The notes under the pieces are model-generated. The model did no database searches, was not told the DNA's origin, and saw nothing but the letters and a program-made list of their open reading frames with translations. From contig JAHDRN010000013.1 of the NCBI GenBank assembly GCA_018433245.1, positions 62,001 to 126,000 of the forward strand: DNA of 64,000 bases. Direction: 5' to 3'. A program made the translations under genes and the position numbers. Positions 44,701-52,500 of the stretch are shown one piece after another. Positions within the stretch are counted from its first letter, which is position 1. The number at the start of each line of letters is the position of its first letter. Source of the DNA: Candidatus Proruminimicrobium quisquiliarum. Lineage in GTDB: Bacteria > Elusimicrobiota > Endomicrobiia > Endomicrobiales > Endomicrobiaceae.

Positions 44701-46207
44701 CGGATATTATCCGTTATCGCAGGATACAAGAAGCGATGAAAAAGCAGAATTGAGAATTGAAGCGAGAAAGCCGGAATATGAAGCTAATATTTTTATAAAA
44801 CCTACTACGAAAAAGGGGAACTTGCAGACAAGAAAGAAAAATGCAAAATATCCAATACAATTACAATTAAACGTTTTTGAACAGGCGCTTGCGGATACTA
44901 TTCACGATATTGCATTTCGTGAATTGCTTTTTGATTTAAACAGGATCATGGCAAAAAAAGAATTTAAAAATGGAGTTAAAAATACTTTAGGCTTAGAAGC
45001 GTATAAAAAATTTGACGATCAAGTACGCGCCTGTGGCATAATTCAAAATGTATATCAGGATAATGCTAACCTTCAGAAAATATTCAATTATTTCCGAGCA
45101 GGAGTAGGACCCAGCATGTTGGCTCTTAAACCGGGAATTTTACTACAGAATTTTGCAAATATTTTTATTTACCGTGGGGCTGTTGACAGATTTGGCAAAG
45201 CTGAAGAAAAACTTTTATGGTTTAAAATGGGGATGGAATTTAAAGATTTGGCTAACCCATGGTCTACAAAAGGAAAAGCTATTAAAGAATTTGTTTACAG
45301 TAAATCTTCAATGATGAAAGACAGGCAGGATAATATTGATTACGCATTCTCGCAGGCGGAAAAATGTTTGTTTGGTAAAAAAGATAAACTGTTGCGATTT
45401 GCAAATTATTTAATGGTGTTTACGGATAATATTACGGCTATTCCTGCATGGCAGATAATGTACGAAAAAGCAATCAATGACGGGCTTTCTGAAAAGGATG
45501 CTATCAATGAAGCAGATCTTCTTATTACAAGAGTTGTCGGTAACGGCAGAAGATTAGATCAGGCAGAATTTGTACGCTCGACGGATAAATGGATAAAACT
45601 AATAAATCCGTTTGCAACATTTACGATCAATATGTTAAACATGTGGTATTTGCAGTCCGGAAAAGCAATTGATTTTAAAAAATATCAGGAATTTGCAAAA
45701 TTTACAGTAACGCAACTTTTTATTTTCGCAATAGTAAGCGAAATTTTCTCCGGCCGGCCACCGGCTGAAATGGACTCCGGAGACGAATGGGCAAAATGGA
45801 TATTAACGACCATGGGCGGATACATAATTTCAATGTTGCCATTTATCAGAAGTTTCTTTCCGGGTATTATGGAAATGGCCGTTGATGGAAAAAATAGAAC
45901 TTATGGCCGTAATGTAAGCCCGGTATTTGATAGTATAAACAAAGCTATTGCGCAGCCCGGAATTGTGGCAGTTAAGGGCATAAACAAAATATTGACGACG
46001 AACAAATATAAAAAAGGTGAGCTTCAAAATGATTTGGAAACGATGACAGAAGGCGCCCTGGTTAATTACAGACTGCCTAAAATAGTCGGCGCTTGGTTTT
46101 GGAATTTATACGATATGTTTGACAAAGGAATGACGCCGAAAGTTAGTGATGCATTTAAAAGACGGCCGAGAAAAGAAAGAAAAGGTAATAAAATGTTTAA
46201 AATATAG
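38690..46207 (+). CDS. Giant gp16-like/polyvalent ejection protein with HExxH site
   Basis: This 2505-residue protein is the last gene of the prophage. It begins with three ~25-residue direct repeats (KKYNFDGVVLPNDDDP). A glycine-rich hydrophobic region at ~290-345 could insert in membranes. Around 1060-1180 a segment with VLPVETVNKILRHKG and later VIRFTVAERKVGE resembles the BECR-type nuclease domains of phage polyvalent proteins (tentative). HEMGH at 1249-1253 is a zincin signature. Long coiled regions follow, and the C-terminal ~500 residues contain hydrophobic helices like the LPD38-type tail of such proteins. It is probably injected with the DNA. No lytic transglycosylase motif was seen. 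Confidence 0.65.
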   Translation: MKKYNFDGVVLPNDDDPIVVKSVDSGKKYNFDGVVLPNDDDPIVVKSVDSGKKYNFDGVVLPNDDDPAVVRTRERFERTINADSDREAAIENFAKEKNLTLEYVRANYDKIKPLADTVPTDDELEEAKNNKPATFEYFQKDDNVKVSKDDFRKMGVFETAVRAFIDKNKPANIFDSIIDGLIPNVTDATSKTNETINVMTGQKQAVKKTLAMNRLSDLSERLQRVYDSVGRKVDMPNIDKEVQELQNVLAEQYPSNTDISSWLSPMTEFGSQMIFSLKAGAEKLPEYVPTGAVLGMGYGAMAGGVGAIPGIIAGAGSGVVASMFVGGFDYAKKTEGGLAYLEYVNTKEKDGNYIDVAKAKKMANIVGNINGAFEVGADIIGGKLLKPVVKLIAPKVLSKAIGMFAKAPGMQKVLQGVFDNPKYANMPLKKAIREAVKDMAIGAGSETGTEYLQNIISEMGSNKLKENNYTTSELLNKFNADYDIKNATDVEKNYDTLSEHDKMLWNNRMTSWPEIMTQSMQGLGSVFKGGFMLGAIGGTSKGITSYRAKLQQNRENNIKNNLSKLSAADSKTEQLQAIGDIAKDIKTVSRSPEKTEQFVQNIVSGSAIDNIYIDAEKLDVLCQTAKIKKDELINKLGIDAEQFNVDSKISANIKVPFAKWVSVATQIEMPEGKNLYEVALGDIKDSEDGISQNEKTEIFNEQKTALDQALKRAEEFTTEEDIKIKDEVETFYNTLLDEAQPEGMREDIWQKQKEGIVKLYTAQALTEMKNRGWNYTDWLDNKKMGNLRVKNNMSAYRLQLKEQATEMVNEILNNDIELQMQESKKNVPSIIDMVIKAGGLKFDEKLQGEQKILSVKESGIKGLVSSNKKRGRSVSAMAEHIHELLRSDYGLGLTDNAIADEQDLLNYLFENIPNYKKQQKENTGNFKNLNYFALTSDKFKKQYEKDFVKKLPEDAKSMRMLHQDLIREAIKQGVPVEKNVLEDLNINPQYVDKRKFESAIKDESLFNSDNYFQSAEIKNRENKIFERFNKFLNKEIIAIQPDKSLSKKEAEKVFKNNKNVKHNELGDTVLPVETVNKILRHKGFDTSTIIDYISDLYKKSILIDTQTEKQYVQAHKQHNNIALWHNTLNKFKINNDNYVIRFTVAERKVGENKKKGTVGERYLHSTFISNIDIEKIKDGNTMNTSNNLGRVLPSDNILADYIKIVNNKLFQKNINVNKKLATDEIVRGFITKDNEINILPHSDASTFIHEMGHYWLRDLQKYVNENQAPAQVQKDWETIKQWLGIQNDNDVITTQQQETYARAVEQYMMEGKAPTQELKSIFRKIASWIKYIYKKLSFNNVQMSEDIKNYFDRLFATEDEIAYSNDKVLYNFDKELAGADPEIKAGFDEMRKEAHDQAVEILLPETMKELSAEYKANLEEKKKQFIEEATAEIKQSTVYKAAEQIKKNFKKNIDTIIKLYNDNKLSDDNIIDLNLTAEDYGYTSGDHLIKEIEKLGNAEEQINNLVNQKMQDYNETVSSPEFLEAEATRALHNEKALDLIALERELLINKYYKKEISMLSATTKAQIYKNMAKEKAREILENLPVKEAMRFQKYFVAEKKTAQRYAAAMAKNDIENALKYKQQMLMDFALVKESVKIKNEYLKIEAKLKKVSQRDIKLFGNEENFSQVANILERFGFYHKDYYPEYRKQSLADYAESINTWIDFDNTKKTEARIVIDPFVLNENNKGPLKDLSIDEVEAIEQSVDNIIHYVNNENKTTKVLQGQDIDMVVRDAVEQLQKNVPKELQKKNTKLNSQRDFEKQISLKDKFVKSFIMPGIKLDSVLKVADGYKDGGLFYQLFGRPVKEAMDQEAQMARDIFQKYTANFEKYYDENERKNFFAKNKRDFEKKKIYVDQFKNSFTREELIAIALNMGNESNRERLFTTPIFDYKGVRENWGESLVVDVLSKNLTEKDWQFVQSIWDLLEEYGEKHFEMHKRITGFSPVKIKAMPFTAITKDGKKIELKGGYYPLSQDTRSDEKAELRIEARKPEYEANIFIKPTTKKGNLQTRKKNAKYPIQLQLNVFEQALADTIHDIAFRELLFDLNRIMAKKEFKNGVKNTLGLEAYKKFDDQVRACGIIQNVYQDNANLQKIFNYFRAGVGPSMLALKPGILLQNFANIFIYRGAVDRFGKAEEKLLWFKMGMEFKDLANPWSTKGKAIKEFVYSKSSMMKDRQDNIDYAFSQAEKCLFGKKDKLLRFANYLMVFTDNITAIPAWQIMYEKAINDGLSEKDAINEADLLITRVVGNGRRLDQAEFVRSTDKWIKLINPFATFTINMLNMWYLQSGKAIDFKKYQEFAKFTVTQLFIFAIVSEIFSGRPPAEMDSGDEWAKWILTTMGGYIISMLPFIRSFFPGIMEMAVDGKNRTYGRNVSPVFDSINKAIAQPGIVAVKGINKILTTNKYKKGELQNDLETMTEGALVNYRLPKIVGAWFWNLYDMFDKGMTPKVSDAFKRRPRKERKGNKMFKI
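38693..38890 (+). repeat. 75-bp direct repeats at the start of the giant ejection-protein gene
   Basis: Two full 75-bp units (38693-38767, 38768-38842) and a partial third differ by almost nothing at DNA level. The third diverges after the codons for NDDDP. Each encodes KKYNFDGVVLPNDDDP and a short acidic end. Confidence 0.9.
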
Positions 46208-46240
46208 TTGGTCGCTTTTTTGGAGATTTTGGTCGTTTTG
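46208..46240. promoter_or_regulatory. Possible integrase arm-type sites, right end
   Basis: TTGGTCGCT (46208) and TTGGTCGTTTTG (46229) start right after the stop of the last phage gene and mirror the two words inside attL. AAAAACAGCTAAAAG and AAAAACATCTAAAAA follow as another short direct repeat. Confidence 0.45.
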
Positions 46241-46281
46241 AGATTAAAAACAGCTAAAAGCAATTAAAAACATCTAAAAAC

Positions 46282-46338
46282 AAAAACACTTGATAATTGA
46301 ATTGATTATTGAAAATCTTTAAATATCAAGTGTTTTTT
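46282..46338. terminator. Terminator-like inverted repeat at the prophage right end
   Basis: A perfect 14-bp inverted repeat (AAAAACACTTGATA / TATCAAGTGTTTTT) around a 28-nt loop, A-rich on one side and T-rich on the other, so it can act in both directions. It would stop the late phage transcript before the tRNA genes and the tRNA transcript before the phage. Confidence 0.65.
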
Positions 46339-46354
46339 GATTTTATGAGTGATA

Positions 46355-46370
46355 CGCCCCCAAGGAGAAT
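46355..46370. repeat. attR: right copy of the 16-bp prophage core
   Basis: CGCCCCCAAGGAGAAT, identical to 8254-8269; here it is the acceptor-stem and T-arm end of tRNA-Glu, so integration kept the tRNA intact. Confidence 0.9.
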
Positions 46371-46426
46371 TGAACTCCTGCTGCATGATTGAAAATCATG
46401 TGTCCTAACCCCTAGACGATGGGGGC
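46355..46426 (-). tRNA. trnE: tRNA-Glu (UUC anticodon)
   Basis: The 72-nt cloverleaf on the minus strand has acceptor stem GCCCCCA/TGGGGGC, anticodon stem CATGA/TCATG with loop TTTTCAA (anticodon TTC), and T-arm loop TTCAATT. The discriminator base is G; CCA is not encoded. Its 3' end is the phage attachment core, so the last ~16 bases are phage-supplied. Confidence 0.95.
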
Positions 46427-46436
46427 ACTTTAAGAG

Positions 46437-46509
46437 TGAGCCCGGCGCGACTTGAACGCGCGACAGCTTCATTAAAAGTGAAGTGCTCTACCAACTGAGC
46501 TACGGGCCC
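46437..46509 (-). tRNA. trnK: tRNA-Lys (UUU anticodon)
   Basis: The 73-nt cloverleaf on the minus strand has acceptor GGGCCCG/CGGGCTC with one G-U pair, anticodon stem CTTCA/TGAAG with loop CTTTTAA (anticodon TTT), and discriminator A. It lies 10 bases upstream of tRNA-Glu in the same transcript. Confidence 0.95.
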
Positions 46510-46529
46510 GCAAACTGACAATGCATAGG

Positions 46530-46558
46530 AGTTTATCAAAAATTAAAAATCTTGTCAA
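46530..46558 (-). promoter_or_regulatory. Promoter of the tRNA-Lys/tRNA-Glu operon
   Basis: On the minus strand, TTGACA (46558-46553), a 17-base spacer and TAAACT (46535-46530) end 20 bases before tRNA-Lys. Confidence 0.65.
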
Positions 46559-46634
46559 ACGAAACTCTTTATTTGATATTTTAAATATACTATAATACGC
46601 AGATACATTACTATTAATTTTTGAACCGGAGATT

Positions 46635-48302
46635 ATGATGAGAAAACTAAAAATATTTTTAATTGACAATTGGGGAAAACTTGCTATAGTTTTCGGAGTT
46701 ATTTTGCTGATAGTTCTTTCCGTATGGGGATTGAGCAGGCTTGAATCTTTTTACAGAAATATGACGCTTGCGACGCTTCCGGTTCAATTATTTATAGGCG
46801 CAATACATGCCATGATTTTTGTCGGAATGTATCTTTATTTCTTTAGAGGAGCATTCGGGAAAGTTAAAAAAAATAAAATCAAAGCGGGAGACATAAACGT
46901 AAAATTCAGCGACGTAATAGGACTTGAAGCCGTAAAAAGAGAAGCGATGGAAGTGGTGCAGCTTATCAAAGATTCGGCTAGAGTAAAAAAAATAGGCGGC
47001 AAAATAGTTAAGGGAATTCTTTTGATGGGGCCTCCGGGCTGCGGTAAGACATTACTTGCAAAAGCTATTGCCACAGAGGCGAAGATGCCTTTCTTATCAA
47101 TGTCGGGAAGCGAATTTGTCGAAGTTTTTGTGGGAGTCGGAGCTTCAAGAGTAAGACAGCTTTTCCAAAAAGCAAGAAAACTTGCCTATGCCGAAGGGGC
47201 GTGTATACTTTTTATAGATGAAATTGAAGTTATAGGAAGAGGAAGAACATTTTCATACATGGGTGGCGGCGAGGAAACAAACAGCACGCAAAACCAGCTT
47301 TTGGTTGAGCTTGACGGACTTGAAACCAAAAAAAATAATATCATAGTCATAGCGGCCACAAATGCAAATGAAAGCGTTTTGGATAAAGCTTTGCTGAGAC
47401 CCGGCAGATTTGACAGAAAAATTTATATAAATCTTCCTAATTTGAAAGAAAGAGAAGATTTGTTTAAATTTTATATTAAAAAGGTTAAATCAGCTCCGGA
47501 TATTGACGTTTCAAGACTTGCGAAAAAATCTGTTTACAAATCTCCGGCCGAAATAGAAAACATAATTAAAGAATCTGCTTTAATTGCCACAAGAAAAGGG
47601 AAAGATTTGATAGATATGGACGATTTATCGGAAGCGATGGACAGGATAGATTTGGGATTGGAAAGCCATATAACAATGACGGATAAAGAAAGAGAAATGA
47701 CGGCGTATCATGAAGCCGGTCATGCGACCACGTTATATTATCTTCATCCTACCGACGATGTGTTTAAGGCCTCCATAAAATCAAGAGGACAGGCGCTCGG
47801 GCTTGTTTCGCATAATCCGAAAGAGGAGCTTCATACCCAGAACAAAGAAAAGCTTATAGCAGATATAATCGTCAGTTTGGCCGGATACAGCGCCGAAAAG
47901 ATGAAATACGGCACTACTTCCACAGGAGTATCTTCCGATTTCAAAAAAGCTATGGCTATAGCAAACGCTATGGTTTGGCAGTTCGGCATGGGCGATGAAG
48001 GATTTATCGGCGATTTTACCGTTATTCCTAAAGAAGATATATCGTCTAATTTGAAAGAAAAATTAAATACTCAGACTATGAATATATTAAATTCGTGTCT
48101 TCAAAAAGTAAATGAATGTATTAAAAACGAATGGGCGATTGTAGATGAAATAGCCCAGTCTTTGCTTAAGAAAGAAGAACTGGATTACGATGATATAAAC
48201 GAAATTTTCGCCAAATACGGCAAAAGCAAGGAAAAACCTGAAATAGATACAAATATAATAATAAACAGTAATAAAGATGCCGAAACTTTACCTAATATAT
48301 AA
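46635..48302 (+). CDS. ftsH: FtsH-like membrane AAA+ metalloprotease
   Basis: This is an ATP-dependent zinc protease of the inner membrane. Two N-terminal membrane segments (about 12-32 and 50-72) with a very short periplasmic loop precede Walker A GPPGCGKT (132-139), Walker B CILFIDEIE, the second region of homology, and the zinc site HEAGH (359-363). At 555 residues it is shorter than typical FtsH (about 600-650), mainly because the periplasmic domain between the two spans is nearly absent. This may be a second, specialised paralogue. It reads away from the tRNA operon and overlaps the lipoprotein gene downstream by 26 bases. Confidence 0.88.
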   Translation: MMRKLKIFLIDNWGKLAIVFGVILLIVLSVWGLSRLESFYRNMTLATLPVQLFIGAIHAMIFVGMYLYFFRGAFGKVKKNKIKAGDINVKFSDVIGLEAVKREAMEVVQLIKDSARVKKIGGKIVKGILLMGPPGCGKTLLAKAIATEAKMPFLSMSGSEFVEVFVGVGASRVRQLFQKARKLAYAEGACILFIDEIEVIGRGRTFSYMGGGEETNSTQNQLLVELDGLETKKNNIIVIAATNANESVLDKALLRPGRFDRKIYINLPNLKEREDLFKFYIKKVKSAPDIDVSRLAKKSVYKSPAEIENIIKESALIATRKGKDLIDMDDLSEAMDRIDLGLESHITMTDKEREMTAYHEAGHATTLYYLHPTDDVFKASIKSRGQALGLVSHNPKEELHTQNKEKLIADIIVSLAGYSAEKMKYGTTSTGVSSDFKKAMAIANAMVWQFGMGDEGFIGDFTVIPKEDISSNLKEKLNTQTMNILNSCLQKVNECIKNEWAIVDEIAQSLLKKEELDYDDINEIFAKYGKSKEKPEIDTNIIINSNKDAETLPNI

Positions 48303-49065
48303 AAGTTTTATTTTAAGCGGACTGGCATTAATTTTGTTAAGTTCCTGCGGACCTTCATATCCGAAAGAAACGCTTGTAAACGATATAGAACAAATTGTCA
48401 AAAAAGAATCGGGATGCGACGCCAGAGTCTCTTTTATAAAAGACACGGTTTATCTTGATATGCCGATGAATACGATTGTGTCGTCTGAAAATGAGGTTTT
48501 TTCAGAAGCCATAACCGCATTGCAAAACGGAGTTTTTGCCGTTACAAGAATCGCTTTAAGTTCTGATGCTGATATCAAAATTATTGTTATTACGGCGTTT
48601 GATCCGGAGTATACGGTATCATTAAGAATGATTCAAAACATAGAGGATGTAAAAAGTTATTTTTACCAGCGTATTTCAAAAAGTGATTACGAACAGAGAC
48701 AACTGATAGAAATAGAAGGACCGGATACGGCAAGACAATCAATACTTGACAGACATTATGTCGGTCAGGAAGAATTTGTAGGCAGATTAATAGTATCTCA
48801 GCTTAATATGTTGGGAAGAACCAATCCTTTCTTGGCTACGGTTATAAATTCGTTAAATTTAAAATATGGTTCCATTTATAATGACAGTATTATTATAACG
48901 GCAAAAGGTACATACTCACTTGTATCGGATACTTTGATAAGAAAATTAATAACCGAAGAATTAAACAAAAATATAAAGAAGTACAAGCTTTTTTCAATAA
49001 AATATGTTAGAATATTATCTAAGGAAGGGACTGTTGTTATGGAAGTCCCGGCAGTTTTAAATTAG
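48277..49065 (+). CDS. Predicted lipoprotein downstream of ftsH
   Basis: This 262-residue protein has an N-terminal signal with lipobox LILLSSC, so Cys24 or so is the lipidated residue. The mature part is alpha/beta without recognised motifs. It could anchor in the inner or outer membrane. The overlap with the FtsH-like gene suggests co-expression, possibly as a substrate or partner. No function is claimed. Confidence 0.65.
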   Translation: MPKLYLIYKSFILSGLALILLSSCGPSYPKETLVNDIEQIVKKESGCDARVSFIKDTVYLDMPMNTIVSSENEVFSEAITALQNGVFAVTRIALSSDADIKIIVITAFDPEYTVSLRMIQNIEDVKSYFYQRISKSDYEQRQLIEIEGPDTARQSILDRHYVGQEEFVGRLIVSQLNMLGRTNPFLATVINSLNLKYGSIYNDSIIITAKGTYSLVSDTLIRKLITEELNKNIKKYKLFSIKYVRILSKEGTVVMEVPAVLN

Positions 49066-49079
49066 AGAGCGTAAAAACC

Positions 49080-49508
49080 ATGAGTAAAGCTGTATGTTTT
49101 CTTATTACTTTGGTTATGCTTCTTGGAATGGGCGCTGAGTTGAACGCGAGCGTTAAAACGGATGCTTGCTCGGATTCTTTCAGTGATTTTGTAGTTGACC
49201 AAATTCAAAAAAATTTTTCACAAACGCTTTCGTCTCCGGTTAGGGGAGACAATAAAAAATCCGACGCTTTTATTTTGCTGTACGTAATAAACCAAAATCA
49301 GGAAAATAATTCTTTTAACAAATTTTCAAACAATAATAAATTTATTCAGGCGGCAGTAAAATTTGAAAATAATGCTTTATTTTTCAGCGATATATGGCGG
49401 CAGTATGTGCGGCTTCGCGGATTAAGCGACTATAAAATTAATTTAAATTCGTTTATTGCAATAAGAGCTGTAAATGACGGCGGAGTAAATATAACGGCGT
49501 TTATTTAA
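49080..49508 (+). CDS. Small exported protein of unknown function
   Basis: This 142-residue protein has a signal peptide (VCFLITLVMLLGMGAELNASV) and a soluble part with no recognised motif. It is 15 bases after the lipoprotein gene and followed by a terminator, so it ends the ftsH operon. Confidence 0.55.
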   Translation: MSKAVCFLITLVMLLGMGAELNASVKTDACSDSFSDFVVDQIQKNFSQTLSSPVRGDNKKSDAFILLYVINQNQENNSFNKFSNNNKFIQAAVKFENNALFFSDIWRQYVRLRGLSDYKINLNSFIAIRAVNDGGVNITAFI

Positions 49509-49537
49509 AGACTGGCAGAAATGCCGGTCTTTTTATT
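49507..49537 (+). terminator. Terminator between the small exported protein and the giant gene
   Basis: A 10-bp stem with one G-U pair (AAAGACTGGC / GCCGGTCTTT), a 6-nt loop and TTTTATTTT. It ends just before the ribosome site GGAG of the giant gene and could attenuate read-through into it. Confidence 0.75.
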
Positions 49538-49549
49538 TTGGAGTGAAAT

Positions 49550-52500
49550 ATGATAAGAAAATTTTTATCGGTTTTAATTGCCTTTGCTCTTTTGGCGCCC
49601 TCATTGCCTTCGGGAGCATTTACCGCGGCTGTTGCTCCTTCGGCGGGTTTTGCCGGGTTCGGCACAATCACATCGGCAAATTTCTATGACGGAGATACAA
49701 TCGTAATCAATATTCAGGATTTGCATAACAATAAGGAGGTTCAGGAAAATACGTATAAGCTTCTTACAAGTTTAAATAAAAAATATAAAGATATTGAAGT
49801 TTATCTTGAAGGCGCGTCAAAAGATGTAAATATGAACGAACTTGTAAGAGGCATGGATAAAAATTCGGCTGATACGATTATGGATGTCCTTTACAGAGGC
49901 ACGCAAATAAGCGGAACGGAATACTTCGGTTATAAAAATAATAAAATATTAAAACCTACTGAAGAAAGCGGAATATATGATGAAAATATCAAAAATTTTG
50001 CCGAGTTGATTGATAAAAGACAGGAAATTAAAAATTTACTGGAAATTAAAGAAACAAACATAAAAAACCTTTCCGACAGATATTTAAACGCCTCGCAGAG
50101 ACGAATATTAAGAATATATAAGAAATACAGAAATAAACAAATAGACGCGAATAAATTTTATGAAAGGCTTTTAACCGAAATTCAAAAATCGCAAACAAAC
50201 TTAAATAAATATATAAATTTCAGTTTGTATCTTGAAATTTTAGAACAAAATAAGCAAACCGATAAAATTAAGGCGCAAAAACAGCTGCAGCAGCTATTGT
50301 ATGATTTAAAAGGAACGGTATCTTTCCGCGAATACACCGACTTGTTAAAATTGTCCGATAATCTGACGAATATGGATGTTGTTTTTTCATACATAAGTTC
50401 AAAAGTGTCAAATGTTGACAGATACGTAAAATACCCTGATTTATTTAAGATGATTGATATCATAGAAAAGGCCGGTCTTGTAGATCCGCTTGATTTGGTT
50501 GCGGAAGAGGGAGAAATAATAAATGATTTATTGCTTGCCGGCTGCAAACATAAAATTCAGAAAGATGTTGTTTTTTTAAATAATTTTATAACCATATATG
50601 AAAATTTTATTTTGGCTAACATAAGTTTTAATGAATATAATGTCTATAAAAGAAACATACGTTTGTTTTATAAGCTTTATTACAAATATATGCCTGATGA
50701 TAATTTCACGCTTCTCATACCTTATGAAAAAACAGCCGAAAAATTTAACGAATTAAATATAAAGAGAAATGAGTTATTTGCAAAAAATATTTTATCGGGC
50801 ATAGACCGCGCGTCAGTTAAATTTAACAAGATATACGGCAAATATTCAAATATTGATATGACGTTAAAAGCTTTGCCTGCGGCAAAAAAAATAAAAGTTG
50901 TGGTTACCGGAGGATTTCATACTTCCGGAGTCAATAAAATTCTGGATAAAAATAAAATATCGTATCTTACGATCACTCCTAATATAAAAAATAAAGATAA
51001 TAACTTTGAAAAACTGTATTTTAACAATATTCTGGCTCAGGCTGATGCGGATAGAAATGCGATAGCCGCAATGCCGCTGTCCGAACAATATCCGTTGCCG
51101 CTTGCAAAAGATTTGGCCGAAATAATATCCGTTCTCAGACAATCGGGCAAAAGCTGGCAGGATATATCAAAAATGTTTAATTCAATCATAAGAGAAAGAG
51201 AATTGAGCGAAAATATAAAATTTTCTTATGACGCCGAAGCTGAAACGGCGGTTTTTGATATTGCAGCCGATGACGGCAACCCGCGTAAAATAGAATATAA
51301 AAAAGGCAGCATAGCCATAAACGGAGATTCTGTTTTTCAGTCAACCGCATTGGGAGAACATCTTAAAATGGTGATAACACAAGCGTTGACTCCGGGAACT
51401 TTTACTTCAAGAATAAGAGAATATTCTGAAATTAAAAATAATGATTATATGGCTGCGGCTCTTTCTCTGCTTGATACTCAGGGCGTTATGCTGCCTAGTT
51501 TGAAAGATGCGATTTTAATGTATCTTTTTCTTTTTGAAGCGGATAATTCCGAATTTGAATATGAATCCGTGTTAAAAGACGAACTGAGAAAAAAGTCAAT
51601 GTCCGATTATGAAATTGTAGTAGGGCAATCCTATAATCTGATGGGTAAGAAAGACGATACTTACGGGCAAAGTACGGAGTACGGATGTCTGGCTTATGTT
51701 GATTATGACAGGAAGATATTTTATATACATTCGGATTTAATAAACTATTTCAAAAACAGCGTTAATGATAAATCTCCAAGGGAAGCGGAAATTGCCGCAA
51801 GAAAATTTTTCCATAGTCTTGTAATACACGAAACTCTTGAAAGAGACGCTCTTACCGGACGGGATTTGATTTTTGACGAGTATCTTGTAAAAAAACAGCC
51901 TAATGCAGACGGGCAGAGTCAGCGTCCTTATTCAACCGCTGCGTTTCATGAATTTTTACAAAGCGGATACGTTGAAGGCAAAGGATATTCGGCTGAAGAA
52001 ATCGCCAGACAAAGAGAAATACTTGATATTTTTGACGTTATCATACAGGATGTAAACTACAGGCGTTCCGAATACGGAGACGTTATTTCAATAGTTCAGT
52101 CAAATACGGAATATCCGCAGGATATAAAATCAGACTGGCTCGCAATAAGGGCAGGCGACGCCGCAGTTGTAAGCCGTTATGCAAAAAGTTTGGCCGATAA
52201 AATTTTTGAGCAGATGAAAAGTCAGGCAAATTATCATGCCGGTTATTATGTCATAGCATACAGAAAATCTTCAACACAGCAATATATGCGGGAAATAGTA
52301 AAAAGCGTTGAATATGAATTAAATCAGAAAAAGAGTCCAATTCCTATAAAAATGGTTGAAATTGAAGAAGACGCGGATCCTTCGGTACAAGGTCCGGAAA
52401 GATTTAAAGTTCAGGATGAAAGTGCCATAAGCGATGCAAAAATATTTTTTATAGACGATATTATTTCAAAGCAAAGCGATACCTTTCACTACATATATTT

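Larger units (their letters stand above)
46208..46634. other. Gene-free stretch: prophage right end, tRNAs and ftsH upstream region
   Basis: No protein gene. It contains the possible arm sites, a 14-bp inverted repeat (46282-46338), attR within tRNA-Glu, tRNA-Lys, their leftward promoter (46530-46558) and the upstream region of the ftsH-like gene, where TATAAT occurs at 46591 with a weak -35. Confidence 0.7.

Noticed and set aside
46472-46669. Minus-strand ORF over the tRNA-Lys region
   Set aside because: It runs across tRNA-Lys and its promoter and has no recognisable protein features.
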